Source of the DNA: Niabella yanshanensis
Lineage (GTDB): Bacteria > Bacteroidota > Bacteroidia > Chitinophagales > Chitinophagaceae
DNA: 64,000 nucleotides
NCBI RefSeq assembly: GCF_034424215.1
Contig: NZ_CP139960.1
Coordinates: 1,116,001-1,180,000 of the forward strand
Direction: 5' to 3'
Shown: one piece after another, positions 35,805-44,860 of the stretch
Layout of the letters: every line of letters starts with the position of its first letter
Numbering within the stretch: the stretch's first letter is position 1
The notes under the pieces: generated by a model
Seen by the model: only the letters and a program-made list of their open reading frames with translations
Databases searched by the model: none
What the model was told of the DNA's origin: nothing
Position numbers and translations under genes: made by a program

Positions 35805-38240
35805 ATGGCCCGCTTTCTTTTTCTCTTTACGCTCCTCGTTGCAACAAACTGCTTCGCTCAACCCGGATTTGGCGATGCTCATAAGATCAACAACGGTTGG
35901 CAATTTACTTTGAATAGTACAGACTCTGTAGCTGAAAAGCCCGCTCAGTCTGCGTCCTGGCAAACTGTAGACCTGCCTCATGACTGGAGTGTACGGCAGA
36001 AGCTGGACCCCAAAAATGCCAGCAGCATGGGCTACCTGCCCGGAGGCATCGGCTGGTATAAAAAAGACGTAGTAATACCCACATCGGATAAAAAGGTATA
36101 CCTCTATTTCGAAGGAGTGTATAATCGCAGCGAGGTTTTGGTGAACGGGCAATCGGTAGGTAAACGGCCTAATGGCTATATCTCTTTTATGTATGATATT
36201 ACTCCGTTTATAAAAGCAGGCAAGACTAATGAAATATTGGTGAAAGCTGATCATCACCGCGATGCGGATTCGCGCTGGTATACGGGATCCGGTATTTACC
36301 GGGATGTGTGGCTGGTATATGCCAACCCGGTACATATAGCGCAGTGGGGCGTTTACGCTTACCCGCAGGTAGCAGATGCGTCCGCTGTGTTGAATATTGA
36401 AACGGCTATTGAAAATAAAGATGCTAAAGAACAACAACTAACAGTAGTGCAGGAACTGGTAGGACCTGATAAAAAAGTGGTTGGCAAAAGCAGTACTGCT
36501 GTTACAGTGGCGGCTAATAGTTTGGGTAAAGCTGTTGCGGCAATAAAAGTGGCAAATCCCAAACTTTGGAGTTTAAACAACCCCACATTATATACACTGC
36601 GCACCAAAGTGCTTCAAGCCGGTAAGCAAATAGATGCATCGGTAACTACTACCGGTTTCAGAAAGCTCAGCTTTGATGCCAATAAAGGGTTTGCCTTGAA
36701 CGATAAATGGATGAAAGTAAAGGGTGTTTGCCTGCATCACGATGCCGGTGTTTTGGGCGCGGCTATGTACAAAGAGGTTTGGCGCCGCCGTTTATTTAAT
36801 TTAAAGGAAGTAGGGGTAAACGCTATCAGAACCAGTCATAATCCGCAGGCAACGGTGGTTTATGAATTATGCGATGAGCTGGGTTTACTGGTAATGGATG
36901 AGGCTTTTGATGAGTGGGAGTTTCCGAAACGTAAATGGCTGGAGGGCTGGAACGCGGGTACACCGGGCTACCAGGGTAATTATGATTTTTTCCCGGAGTG
37001 GGGCGAAAAAGACCTGGCGGATATGGTGCGCAGGGACAGGAACCATATTTCCATATTTGCCTGGAGCATTGGTAATGAGGTAGACTATCCCAACGATCCT
37101 TATTCTCACCCCGTTTTGGATGGCGGTGCGCAAACGGGGTTCACACAAAAAATATTCGGCGGCTATAAGAAAGATGCACCGGACGCGATGCGCCTGGGTG
37201 TGATTGCCAAAAAGCTGGCAGCTGTGGTAAAACAGTACGACCGGTCCCGCCCGGTAACTGCAGGCCTGGCCGGTGTTGCTATGTCCAACGAAACGGAATA
37301 CCCGTCGGCATTGGATATAGCGGGTTATAACTATACGGAAAACCGTTATACCAGCGATCATAAAAAATACCCCAACCGCGTCATATTTGGTAGCGAAAAC
37401 CGGCACGACCTGAGCGCCTGGAAAGCCGTTACAGATAACGAACACATATTCGGACAATTTTTATGGACAGGCATCGACTACCTTGGTGAATCGGGTAGAT
37501 GGCCCTCGCGCGGCTTTTATTCAGGTCTGTTAGACTTTGGCGGATTTATTAAGCCAAGAGGCTTTTTCAGACAATCGCTCTGGGCCGAAAACCCGATGGC
37601 TTATATAGGTACTTACCTGGTAAAGGGTGGCAACAGTTCGCAGGATGTGCTCTCACAATCGGAGGGAAAGAAAGATGAGTATTTGTCGATGGACGCCTGG
37701 GCATCATGGAACTATAAAGAAGGACAAACTGTAAGAGTAGTATGCTATACGAATACAGCGAAAGCAAGATTGCTGCTGGATAATAAAGAGGTAGGAGCTA
37801 TAAAAGAGTACGATGGTAAAACCGGTATTATTTATTGGGACATCCCGTTCAAGCCGGGAAACCTTAAAGTAGAAGGTTTGAATGATGCGGATAAAGTAGT
37901 AGATGCTTATACCGTTGCAACTGCCGGTGAGCCATCTGATTTACAAATCATAAATGAGAGTAAGAAAGATGACCAGATAAAGCAGGTAGCTGTGCAGATG
38001 GTGGATGCCAAAGGAAACCCGGTTTACACGGAAGACGCCAATATTACCTGTACTGTATCAGGGGGTGAGCTGCTGGGACTGGAAGCAGGTGATAACAGCG
38101 ATATGGGCGACTATACCGATAACGTTCAAAGAACCTTCAGAGGCAGGTTGCTGGCTTATGTAAAAAAGAATCAAAAAGCGGGGCCGATTAAAATAACCTT
38201 TAGCACACCCGGCTTAAAAAGTGTAATGATAAACCTTTAA
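35805..38240 (+). CDS. Glycoside hydrolase family 2 protein (beta-galactosidase-like)
   Basis: The 811-residue enzyme has a signal peptide (residues 1-18, ending FAQ). The GH2 jelly roll (WQTVDLPHDWSV, GGIGWYKKDVVIP), the immunoglobulin-like domain and the TIM barrel follow. The acid/base Glu is in WSIGNEVDYP and the likely nucleophile Glu in IFGSENRHDL. GVNAIRTSHNP and LLVMDEAFDEWE are classic barrel motifs. A DUF4982-like domain (SWNYKEGQTVRVVCYTN) and a C-terminal invasin-like domain end the chain. It lies 41 bp after the GH43 gene and closes operon 1. Galactosidase activity is likely, but GH2 also covers glucuronidases and mannosidases. Confidence 0.9.
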   Translation: MARFLFLFTLLVATNCFAQPGFGDAHKINNGWQFTLNSTDSVAEKPAQSASWQTVDLPHDWSVRQKLDPKNASSMGYLPGGIGWYKKDVVIPTSDKKVYLYFEGVYNRSEVLVNGQSVGKRPNGYISFMYDITPFIKAGKTNEILVKADHHRDADSRWYTGSGIYRDVWLVYANPVHIAQWGVYAYPQVADASAVLNIETAIENKDAKEQQLTVVQELVGPDKKVVGKSSTAVTVAANSLGKAVAAIKVANPKLWSLNNPTLYTLRTKVLQAGKQIDASVTTTGFRKLSFDANKGFALNDKWMKVKGVCLHHDAGVLGAAMYKEVWRRRLFNLKEVGVNAIRTSHNPQATVVYELCDELGLLVMDEAFDEWEFPKRKWLEGWNAGTPGYQGNYDFFPEWGEKDLADMVRRDRNHISIFAWSIGNEVDYPNDPYSHPVLDGGAQTGFTQKIFGGYKKDAPDAMRLGVIAKKLAAVVKQYDRSRPVTAGLAGVAMSNETEYPSALDIAGYNYTENRYTSDHKKYPNRVIFGSENRHDLSAWKAVTDNEHIFGQFLWTGIDYLGESGRWPSRGFYSGLLDFGGFIKPRGFFRQSLWAENPMAYIGTYLVKGGNSSQDVLSQSEGKKDEYLSMDAWASWNYKEGQTVRVVCYTNTAKARLLLDNKEVGAIKEYDGKTGIIYWDIPFKPGNLKVEGLNDADKVVDAYTVATAGEPSDLQIINESKKDDQIKQVAVQMVDAKGNPVYTEDANITCTVSGGELLGLEAGDNSDMGDYTDNVQRTFRGRLLAYVKKNQKAGPIKITFSTPGLKSVMINL

Positions 38241-38587
38241 TTAGGACCTGCTGTTTAACTCGGATGATTTCTGAATGTGTTACAAAACCGGAAATCTGCC
38301 ATTCCGATAGCTATCGGAACACGAATAGTTTTTAAAAAGTAAATAAAACAACCATTTATAAGTGTCCTTTTTTTCGTTGAGGATGCAGCAATGCTTTTTT
38401 TGCGCCAAGAGTTTTGTTATTAAACTTCAAATTTGTTTGCAGAAAGATCATAATATCAACATAGAATTTTCGTAGAAAATACATTGTAATACTCTATTCG
38501 TGCCTGTCCGACTGGGTCATCCATGCGGGCATTCGTGGCAGTTAATCAGCAGACTCTAATTAATTGCGAGATTGAGACTTACTGCTC
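38241..38587. other. Intergenic region with an 18-bp palindrome
   Basis: This 347-bp gap holds no gene. TTCCGATAGCTATCGGAA at 38302-38319 is a perfect 18-bp palindrome whose 14-bp core recurs at 63357-63374. No T-run follows it, so it is not a standard terminator. The rest is AT-rich and featureless. Confidence 0.7.
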
Positions 38588-39460
38588 TTAAAAATGATTC
38601 TTAAGAGCATATTCACCAGGGGTTACCCGGGTTAATTTTTTAAAAACTCTAAAAAAATAAGGCAGGTTTTGAAACCCAATATCATCTGCGATTTGCGAAA
38701 AGGATTTTTTTGTTGTCATAATCAGATACTGAGCGCGTTCAATTCGCTTATTTTGAATATATTCCTTCGGCCGCTCTCCGGTATGTTTTGCAAAGATTCT
38801 CGAAAAATGGTCGATTTGCAAGTTCGCTCTTTGGGCTAAATGACTTACTCTAATATCTGATGAAAGGTTTATCTGTATGTATCTGATGGTATCTAATATG
38901 GTTGATGGTATTTTAGAAGTATAATCGGTTGTTAAATTGGTATGTGAAATAAACTGGGCAATTAATTGAAGCAGTATGCCCTGTGTTTCCATGAATTCGG
39001 CTTCTGATTGTTTGTTATTAAGATCCTGGTATTCCCGATAAAATGTGTTTTGTTCATATACTTTTGGATTGTCTGAACGGTATATTTTTCTATTCGGATT
39101 AATCTTTAAAAGCTGCTTAATACTACTTGCATATATTGATTGAGCTTTTATTTTAATAGGCTTCCTGTAATTTTGAAATAGTGACAAACCTGAAGGAGAT
39201 TCCTCGAAGCAATGAATAAAATATTGGCTAAGGGTAGTTACGCATTCAAGATTACACAGCGTGAAGCTGGGAATAATATAAAAATATCCATCTTCCAGTT
39301 TTAGTTTCTCTTCAAAAGTGGAAATGAAACCTTCTCCCTCGTCAATGTAATAAATACGGATATATGGGCTGATTACGTTTTTGTAGTTCCACTTTTTGTT
39401 AAGTAGAACTTTGTCCACATGAAGCAGTGAAAAATTATGGGTTAAAACTCTTCTTGCCAT
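38588..39460 (-). CDS. AraC-family regulator of the polysaccharide locus
   Basis: The 290-residue protein has an N-terminal sensor part of cupin type (VISPYIRIYYIDEGEGFISTFEEKLKLEDGYFYIIPSFT). The C-terminal AraC domain is SSDIRVSHLAQRANLQIDHFSRIFAKHTGERPKEYIQNKRIERAQYL followed by SFSQIADDIGFQNLPYFFRVFKKLTRVTPGEYAL. It stands between the two SusCD operons and is divergent from the mutarotase. A 21-bp-period direct repeat lies 38 bp before its start, and two more copies head the SusC genes. AraC-type dimers typically bind such tandem sites, so this is the likely regulator of all three units and perhaps of itself (inference). Confidence 0.92.
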   Translation of the reverse strand: MARRVLTHNFSLLHVDKVLLNKKWNYKNVISPYIRIYYIDEGEGFISTFEEKLKLEDGYFYIIPSFTLCNLECVTTLSQYFIHCFEESPSGLSLFQNYRKPIKIKAQSIYASSIKQLLKINPNRKIYRSDNPKVYEQNTFYREYQDLNNKQSEAEFMETQGILLQLIAQFISHTNLTTDYTSKIPSTILDTIRYIQINLSSDIRVSHLAQRANLQIDHFSRIFAKHTGERPKEYIQNKRIERAQYLIMTTKKSFSQIADDIGFQNLPYFFRVFKKLTRVTPGEYALKNHF

Positions 39461-39497
39461 TTTTTATTGCAATATACTATAAGGTTGTTATAATGGA

Positions 39498-39564
39498 AAG
39501 TCGGATTTGTATAGTTGAAAGTCGCTTTTATATATCTTTTCCAGGCTGATGGATTTTAAATTTG
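39498..39564 (+). promoter_or_regulatory. AraC-type operator and promoter of the mutarotase unit
   Basis: AAGTCGGATTTGTATA starts at 39498 and the second AAGTCG at 39519, 21 bp later. TAAATTTG at 39557-39564 is 38 bp after the second half-site start, facing the mutarotase gene. The site also sits just upstream of the divergent AraC gene. The leader to the mutarotase is about 180 nt. Confidence 0.7.
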
Positions 39565-39749
39565 TCATCCAAGAGCAAGCGATCTGGATATTCCCTTTTT
39601 ATTTGAAAGCTTCAAATCATAAATGTGTATTTACGAACAGCGCCTGGATATGCTTTGTACTTTTTCAAAAAGTGTTCAATGAATAACTTAACTAAGATTC
39701 GCGGATACTAAATAGGAAATCCCATTTAAACTATATTGATTTTAAAGCA

Positions 39750-40100
39750 ATGAATTTTCAAGAGTATAAAAGATTTTATTTCGCCCTGGATTTAAAAGAT
39801 GATCCGGCATTGATAACAGAATACGAACGGTGGCATAAAAAAGAAAACTCCTGGCCCGAGGTTATACAAAGCATAAAAGATGCGGGAATTGCTAATATGG
39901 AAATTTACAGGACGGGAAACAGGCTTATTATGGTAATAGAGACTACTGAAAATTATGATCATGAACGAAAGGCAAAATTGGATGCAGCAAATCCCAGGGT
40001 ACAAAAATGGGAAGAACTAATGTGGACATTCCAACAGGCATTACCATGGGCGACCAATGGGGAGAAATGGGTGGAGATGAACCGGATATTTCAACTCTGA
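39750..40100 (+). CDS. DUF718-family sugar mutarotase (L-fucose or L-rhamnose type)
   Basis: The 116-residue protein is a RhaM/DUF718 mutarotase, which interconverts alpha and beta anomers of a 6-deoxy sugar. Visible family features are the N-terminal KRFYFALDLKDDPALITEYERWHK and IKDAGIANMEIYRTGNRLIMVIET. The C-terminal WEELMWTFQQALPWATNGEKWVEMNRIFQL has the conserved Trp pair. The downstream gene cluster includes a GH29 alpha-L-fucosidase, so L-fucose is the more likely substrate. That choice is inference. No fucose kinase, isomerase or aldolase is in the window. Confidence 0.88.
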   Translation: MNFQEYKRFYFALDLKDDPALITEYERWHKKENSWPEVIQSIKDAGIANMEIYRTGNRLIMVIETTENYDHERKAKLDAANPRVQKWEELMWTFQQALPWATNGEKWVEMNRIFQL

Positions 40101-40281
40101 ATATAATATCTGGACCTACTTTGGGTTTCTCTATTAATAAATGAAACGATTTTCATGCAGCAGGAACACTCGGCGATTGCTGATAATAACTCAATGGCTA
40201 TTGATAAGTTTGGCAGTATAAGTCTAAATGATCCCCAATAGTTGAGATACTAACCAAATTCTTTGCTTGCCGATTTTAAAT

Positions 40282-40349
40282 TAGTCGGATTTGTATATAA
40301 AAAAGTCGAATTTCCGTAGCGCTCCTATGTTCTATCCGATATAAATTTG
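40282..40349 (+). promoter_or_regulatory. AraC-type operator and promoter of the second SusC operon
   Basis: TAGTCGGATTTGTATA starts at 40282 and AAGTCG at 40303, 21 bp later. TAAATTTG at 40342-40349 is 39 bp after the second half-site start. The ATG of the damaged SusC gene follows 37 bp on, so the control region is intact although the gene is not. Confidence 0.7.
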
Positions 40350-40385
40350 AATTGCGAATTGTTTTGTCTTTTATCACTTCTTATA

Positions 40386-43005
40386 ATGAAAAAACGGTGG
40401 CGCCGCCTTTTACAGCCCTTATTTTGAAAGCGATAATCGGGGATCTGGCCAGCCGGGGAATAATGGCGCTGGTATTACTATCAGAGGTATAGGCTCTTAT
40501 GGTGCCGGTGGCGGTCCTCTGGTGCTTGTAGATGGTTTGGCTACCTCAATTAATGATGTAGATCCCAACAACATTGCCAGTATTTCTGTCTTAAAGGATG
40601 CATCTTCCGCGTCTATCTATGGTAGCCGTGCTGCAAACGGTGTAATTCTAATTGAAACTAAAAAAGGTAAAAGCGGGAAGTTTACCATAAGCTATAATGG
40701 ATATGCGGGTTGGCAAAAAGCAACGAAATTGCCGGAGTTTGTTGAGTCAGCAGAATATGCAGCACTCAGAAATGAAGCCAGTTTGAATGCAGGCGGATCT
40801 AAAGTTTATACAGACGATGAAATACAAAAATTCAGAGACCAATCTGACCCTGACAATTACCCGAATGTACCACATTTCAAAAACCTCCTGACTTCCGGGT
40901 CCGGTTTTCAATCTAATCATTATTTAAGTTTTAGCGGAGGAAACGAGAGGAGCCGCTATGTTTTTGCAAGTAGTTATTTAAATGAACAAGGCATTGTAAC
41001 AAAGAACGGATACGAGAGATTTAATATTTTATTAAACACTGAAAATAATATTACCAGGGACTTGACATTAAAAGTTAATCTTAATGGATATACATCCCGG
41101 CAAGGTTCTCCAAGGCAATACGATGGAGGGATGAATAGTATGATCAATTTTGCCCTAAGGGAAGGGCCCGTTTTTGCCGGGAAGAAATCTGATGGAACTT
41201 ACGGATATCAGGACAACTATAGTCCCGAAGCCTGGCTTGCCAGTAATTCGTTCTTCAGAGGCAATAATAAATACTTTTTAGGTGGGGCTGAATTAGCCTG
41301 GAACATGTTCAAAGGATTTACTTTAAGTGGCAAGGTTGGCTACAGTTTCTCGAGCTCTTATAATAAAGACTATGCAGCCGATTTCCAGTTCGATCCAAAC
41401 AAATATGTAGGCCCTAACAATTTATCTGTTACATCGGGGCAAGGCGCTCAATTAACATTACAATCAATAGCTACATATAACAAAGTGATTCAGCAACACG
41501 CTATAACCATATTGGGAGGCGTTTCGGAGGAGCAATATGAAGATTGGTTTATTTCCGGGTTCAGAAAAGATTTCCCTACATCCCTTCTTTATGAGTTAAA
41601 CGCCGGATCTGCCACCGGGATGACTAATGGAGGCTCTGCTTCACAATGGAAAATGCGGTCTTATTTCGGCAGACTTAATTATTCTTTTGCTGATAAATAT
41701 TTATTTGAAGCAAATATCCGGGCAGATGGTACGTCAAGATTCCCGGGTGCGGGCAGGTGGGGATACTTTCCTTCGTTTTCCGCAGCCTGGCGCTTATCAA
41801 AGGAGCGCTTTATTGCCGACAATATTGACTGGATAGATGAATTGAAAATACGCGCATCGTGGGGTACTTTGGGTAATCAAAATGTGGGTACTTATCCCTA
41901 TCAAAATATTGTCGCGCTTGGTCAAAACTATTCTTTTGGAGGAGCGCTCAGTCCGGGTGCGGCAACAACGAGGCTGAGCAATGCGGATATAACCTGGGAA
42001 ACTACTACCAGTACAAATATCGGATTAGATGTAGCCGTGTTGAAAGGAAAGTTAGGTTTGGTATTTGATGTTTTCGATAAAAATACTACAGGGGTTCTTT
42101 ATACTGTAGCAACGTCGGCCGTGCTCGGAGTTTCAACTTCTCCTGTCAATATCGGTTCGGTTAATAACAAAGGTTTTGAGGCTACTTTGAATTATAATCA
42201 ATCAATTGGGTCATTGAATTTATCGCTTTCCCCCAACTTTACCTACATCAAAAATAAAATAACCTCTTTGGCAAACGGACTGACTCAAAATATCGGCAGT
42301 GGTTTGTTTATGGGTCAGCCTATAGGCGTCATTTATGGTTACGAAGCGGACGGACTATTTGCAGATGCTAATGATATCAGTAGTTACCCTGCTCAACCCT
42401 ATGCTGCTGAACCTGGATTTGTTCGTTACAAAGATATCAGTGGGCCAGATGGTGTTCCCGACGGAACCGTTGATGCTACCTACGATAGAAAAATAATTGG
42501 CAATACTGTGCCTAAGTATACCTATGGCCTTAACCTGGCTGCCAGGTATAAAAACTTTGATCTCTACGTGTTGGCTCAAGGCTTGGGAGGCCATCAAAAA
42601 CAGATTGGATCATATGCTGCTTTTGCTTTTTATAACGGGGGCCAGATTCAGAGATGGCAGGTTGAAAACAGGTGGACCCCCGAAAGCCCCGATAGAAATG
42701 CTGAGTATCCAAAGCTAACTGCATTGAATATGGGTAGTGGTACCATAATGACTTCAACGTACTGGAATAGAGATGGCAGCTTCCTAAGGGTTAAAAGCTT
42801 ACAAGTCGGTTATACTGTGCCAGCTTCAATAGTATCCAAAGCAAAACTCAGCAGGTTGCGCATCTACTTTAGCGGTCAGAACCTTTTTAATTGGAATCAT
42901 TTTTATACAGGTTGGGATCCCGAAATGGGAATGGCTACGGGAGATAACTCAAGTTTTTATCCTTTAACAGCCATCTATACATTTGGAATTAACGCTTCAT
43001 TTTAG
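40386..43005 (+). pseudogene. SusC-type transporter with its 5' end deleted
   Basis: From 40390 one continuous frame encodes 872 codons of a SusC protein. It begins in the plug domain ([19 protein letters not shown], then [40 protein letters not shown]) and runs to the barrel end TFGINASF. The signal peptide, regulatory domain, TonB box and early plug are missing. The ATG at 40386, probably the original start (ATGAAAAAA), is now joined out of frame and reads only 13 codons. The next in-frame ATG is 40522, which would give a protein without an export signal. It is either non-functional or an assembly artefact; the rest is undamaged, suggesting a recent event. Confidence 0.85.
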
Positions 43006-43045
43006 ATTGCCCTACAATAACTAATGTTACCTAAATTATAATCAA

Positions 43046-44677
43046 GTGAAAAAGAATAAAATAATAAACATAAAGATGCCGTGTATTTTAACCGGCATAG
43101 CATTAATAGCCTTTCTTTCCGGTTGTAATAAAGACTACTTTAACAAGCAGCCGCTTGACTCTATTTCTGATGCAACATTCTGGAAAACAGAAAAAGACGC
43201 TACGTTGGCGTTAACCGGTTGCTACAATATAGGGGCGGGTTGGACCGGAGAAAATTTTTGGATGCCCCGAGGAATTTTATATTTGGATTTAATGGCGGGC
43301 TTAGGTTCAGAAAAAGAACTCATTCCGGATCATATAACAGATGGTACATTAACGTCTGCTTATTGGGTAATAGGTTCTTATTGGAGTAACACTTATAATA
43401 AAATAGCCAGATGTAATAACTTTTTGGTTCATGTAGACCAAATTCCAATGGATGAAAACAAAAGGGAGATTATGAAAGCGGAGGTAAGAACTCTCAGAGC
43501 CTACGAATTTTTTAATCTGGCTTTATATTATGGAGATGTTCCCATGCCTCAAAAAATGCTAACAATACAAGAAGCTAATACTATATCGAGAACCCCCAAA
43601 TCTGAGGTATGGGCGTTTGCAGAAAATGAACTTTCTAAAAGTTATCCTTTACTTCCTGCTACCCGGCCAGCTACAGAAACCGGGCGAATTACTAAAGGCG
43701 CTGCACTCGCCATATTAGGACGTGTTCTAATGGCCGAAAAAAAGTGGGCACAGGCAGCAGCAGCATATAAATTGATAATTGATGATAACAATTACTTGAT
43801 TGATCAGAATGGCTTTAAGCAGTTGTTCCTACTTGCGGGGGAAGATAGCAAAGAGATTATCCTTGCTTCACAGTTTCAGGAAGATTTATACAGTCATGTG
43901 ATGCTGCAATATCTATATCCTGAAACCTATGGCGGCTGGCATCAGTTTTCTCCTTATAACGAGCTGGTACAAACCTTTGAGTGTAAAGACGGGAAAACAA
44001 TAGACGAATCGCCTCTGTATAATGCTAATACCCCCTATGATAACAGGGATCCCAGGCTGGATTATACGATCATGATCAACCGGCGCACCTCTTTTAAGGG
44101 AGTTTTATATATTTCTGAGCCAGGTTCTTCATCCCCCGATAGAATGAACAAATACAACTGGAGCGGTTATAGTATAAATAAATTTATGGATTCCACTTTT
44201 TCAGGAAACCTGGCAAATTATGATGGTAATTTTTCTATAATTCGTTATGCCGAAGTATTATTAAGTTATCTTGAAGCGAAGATGGAAGCAGGAGATCCTA
44301 TTGATCAGGCACTGCTTGATGCAACAATAAACAAAGTTAGGGGGCGTTCGGGTGTTAATATGCCTGCCGTAACAGCAGTTGTACCCTCTGCTTTAAGGCC
44401 AATTATAAGGCGGGAACGTGTAGCGGAATTAGCTTTTGAGGGATTACATTATTTTGATATTCTTAGATGGGGAACTGCTGCAGCCGAACTGAACAGGCAA
44501 TTCACTGGGATGAAGTTAACTAACGATCCGGCAAATTATAAGGATTACCCGGTCGATGCCAATGGATTTTTCATCTATCAAAAGCGGAATTTCAAGGCCG
44601 GTATTAATGAACTGTGGCCCATTCCTCAATCAGAGCGTGATGTGAACCCCAATTTAACACAGAATACAGGGTACTAG
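43046..44677 (+). CDS. SusD/RagB-type nutrient-binding lipoprotein
   Basis: The 543-residue protein has a GTG start, a hydrophobic signal and a lipobox LSGC near residue 27. SusD-type features include DATFWKTEKDATLALTGCYN, EVRTLRAYEFFNLALYYGDVPMPQKM, IIRYAEVLLSYLEAKMEAGD and FEGLHYFDILRWGTAA. The end LWPIPQSERDVNPNLTQNTGY is a typical SusD finish. It follows the truncated SusC by 40 bp. The protein itself is complete, though its transporter partner appears broken. It probably binds the glycan on which the GH29 enzyme acts. Confidence 0.94.
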   Translation: MKKNKIINIKMPCILTGIALIAFLSGCNKDYFNKQPLDSISDATFWKTEKDATLALTGCYNIGAGWTGENFWMPRGILYLDLMAGLGSEKELIPDHITDGTLTSAYWVIGSYWSNTYNKIARCNNFLVHVDQIPMDENKREIMKAEVRTLRAYEFFNLALYYGDVPMPQKMLTIQEANTISRTPKSEVWAFAENELSKSYPLLPATRPATETGRITKGAALAILGRVLMAEKKWAQAAAAYKLIIDDNNYLIDQNGFKQLFLLAGEDSKEIILASQFQEDLYSHVMLQYLYPETYGGWHQFSPYNELVQTFECKDGKTIDESPLYNANTPYDNRDPRLDYTIMINRRTSFKGVLYISEPGSSSPDRMNKYNWSGYSINKFMDSTFSGNLANYDGNFSIIRYAEVLLSYLEAKMEAGDPIDQALLDATINKVRGRSGVNMPAVTAVVPSALRPIIRRERVAELAFEGLHYFDILRWGTAAAELNRQFTGMKLTNDPANYKDYPVDANGFFIYQKRNFKAGINELWPIPQSERDVNPNLTQNTGY

Positions 44678-44701
44678 TATCATGCCAGGTATCATCTTTC
44701 G

Positions 44702-44757
44702 CCACAGAAAACACAGAGACACTGAATTTTTCTGTGTTTCAGTGCTTCAGTGGCAAG
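44702..44757. repeat. CACAGA-type inverted repeat
   Basis: Between SusD and GH29, AAACACAGA pairs with TCTGTGTTT, and flanking CACTGAA/TTCAGTG add further pairing. The text is related to the repeats at 5141-5389. It may attenuate transcription between the two genes, but there is no clean T-run. Confidence 0.5.
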
Positions 44758-44860
44758 TTTTAACCGTCAGTTTATGCTTGACTTAACACGAGATATGTCG
44801 TTATATATATAATAATACAACGGTAGTTTTTTGGCAAATTACAAATTGAAAAAATATTAA

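Noticed and set aside
35784-36437. 217-codon frame antisense to the GH2 gene
   Set aside because: It mirrors the codon pattern of a clear GH2 enzyme and has no recognisable domain.
36885-37457. 190-codon frame antisense to the GH2 gene
   Set aside because: Shadow of the catalytic barrel; no start signal and no known motif.
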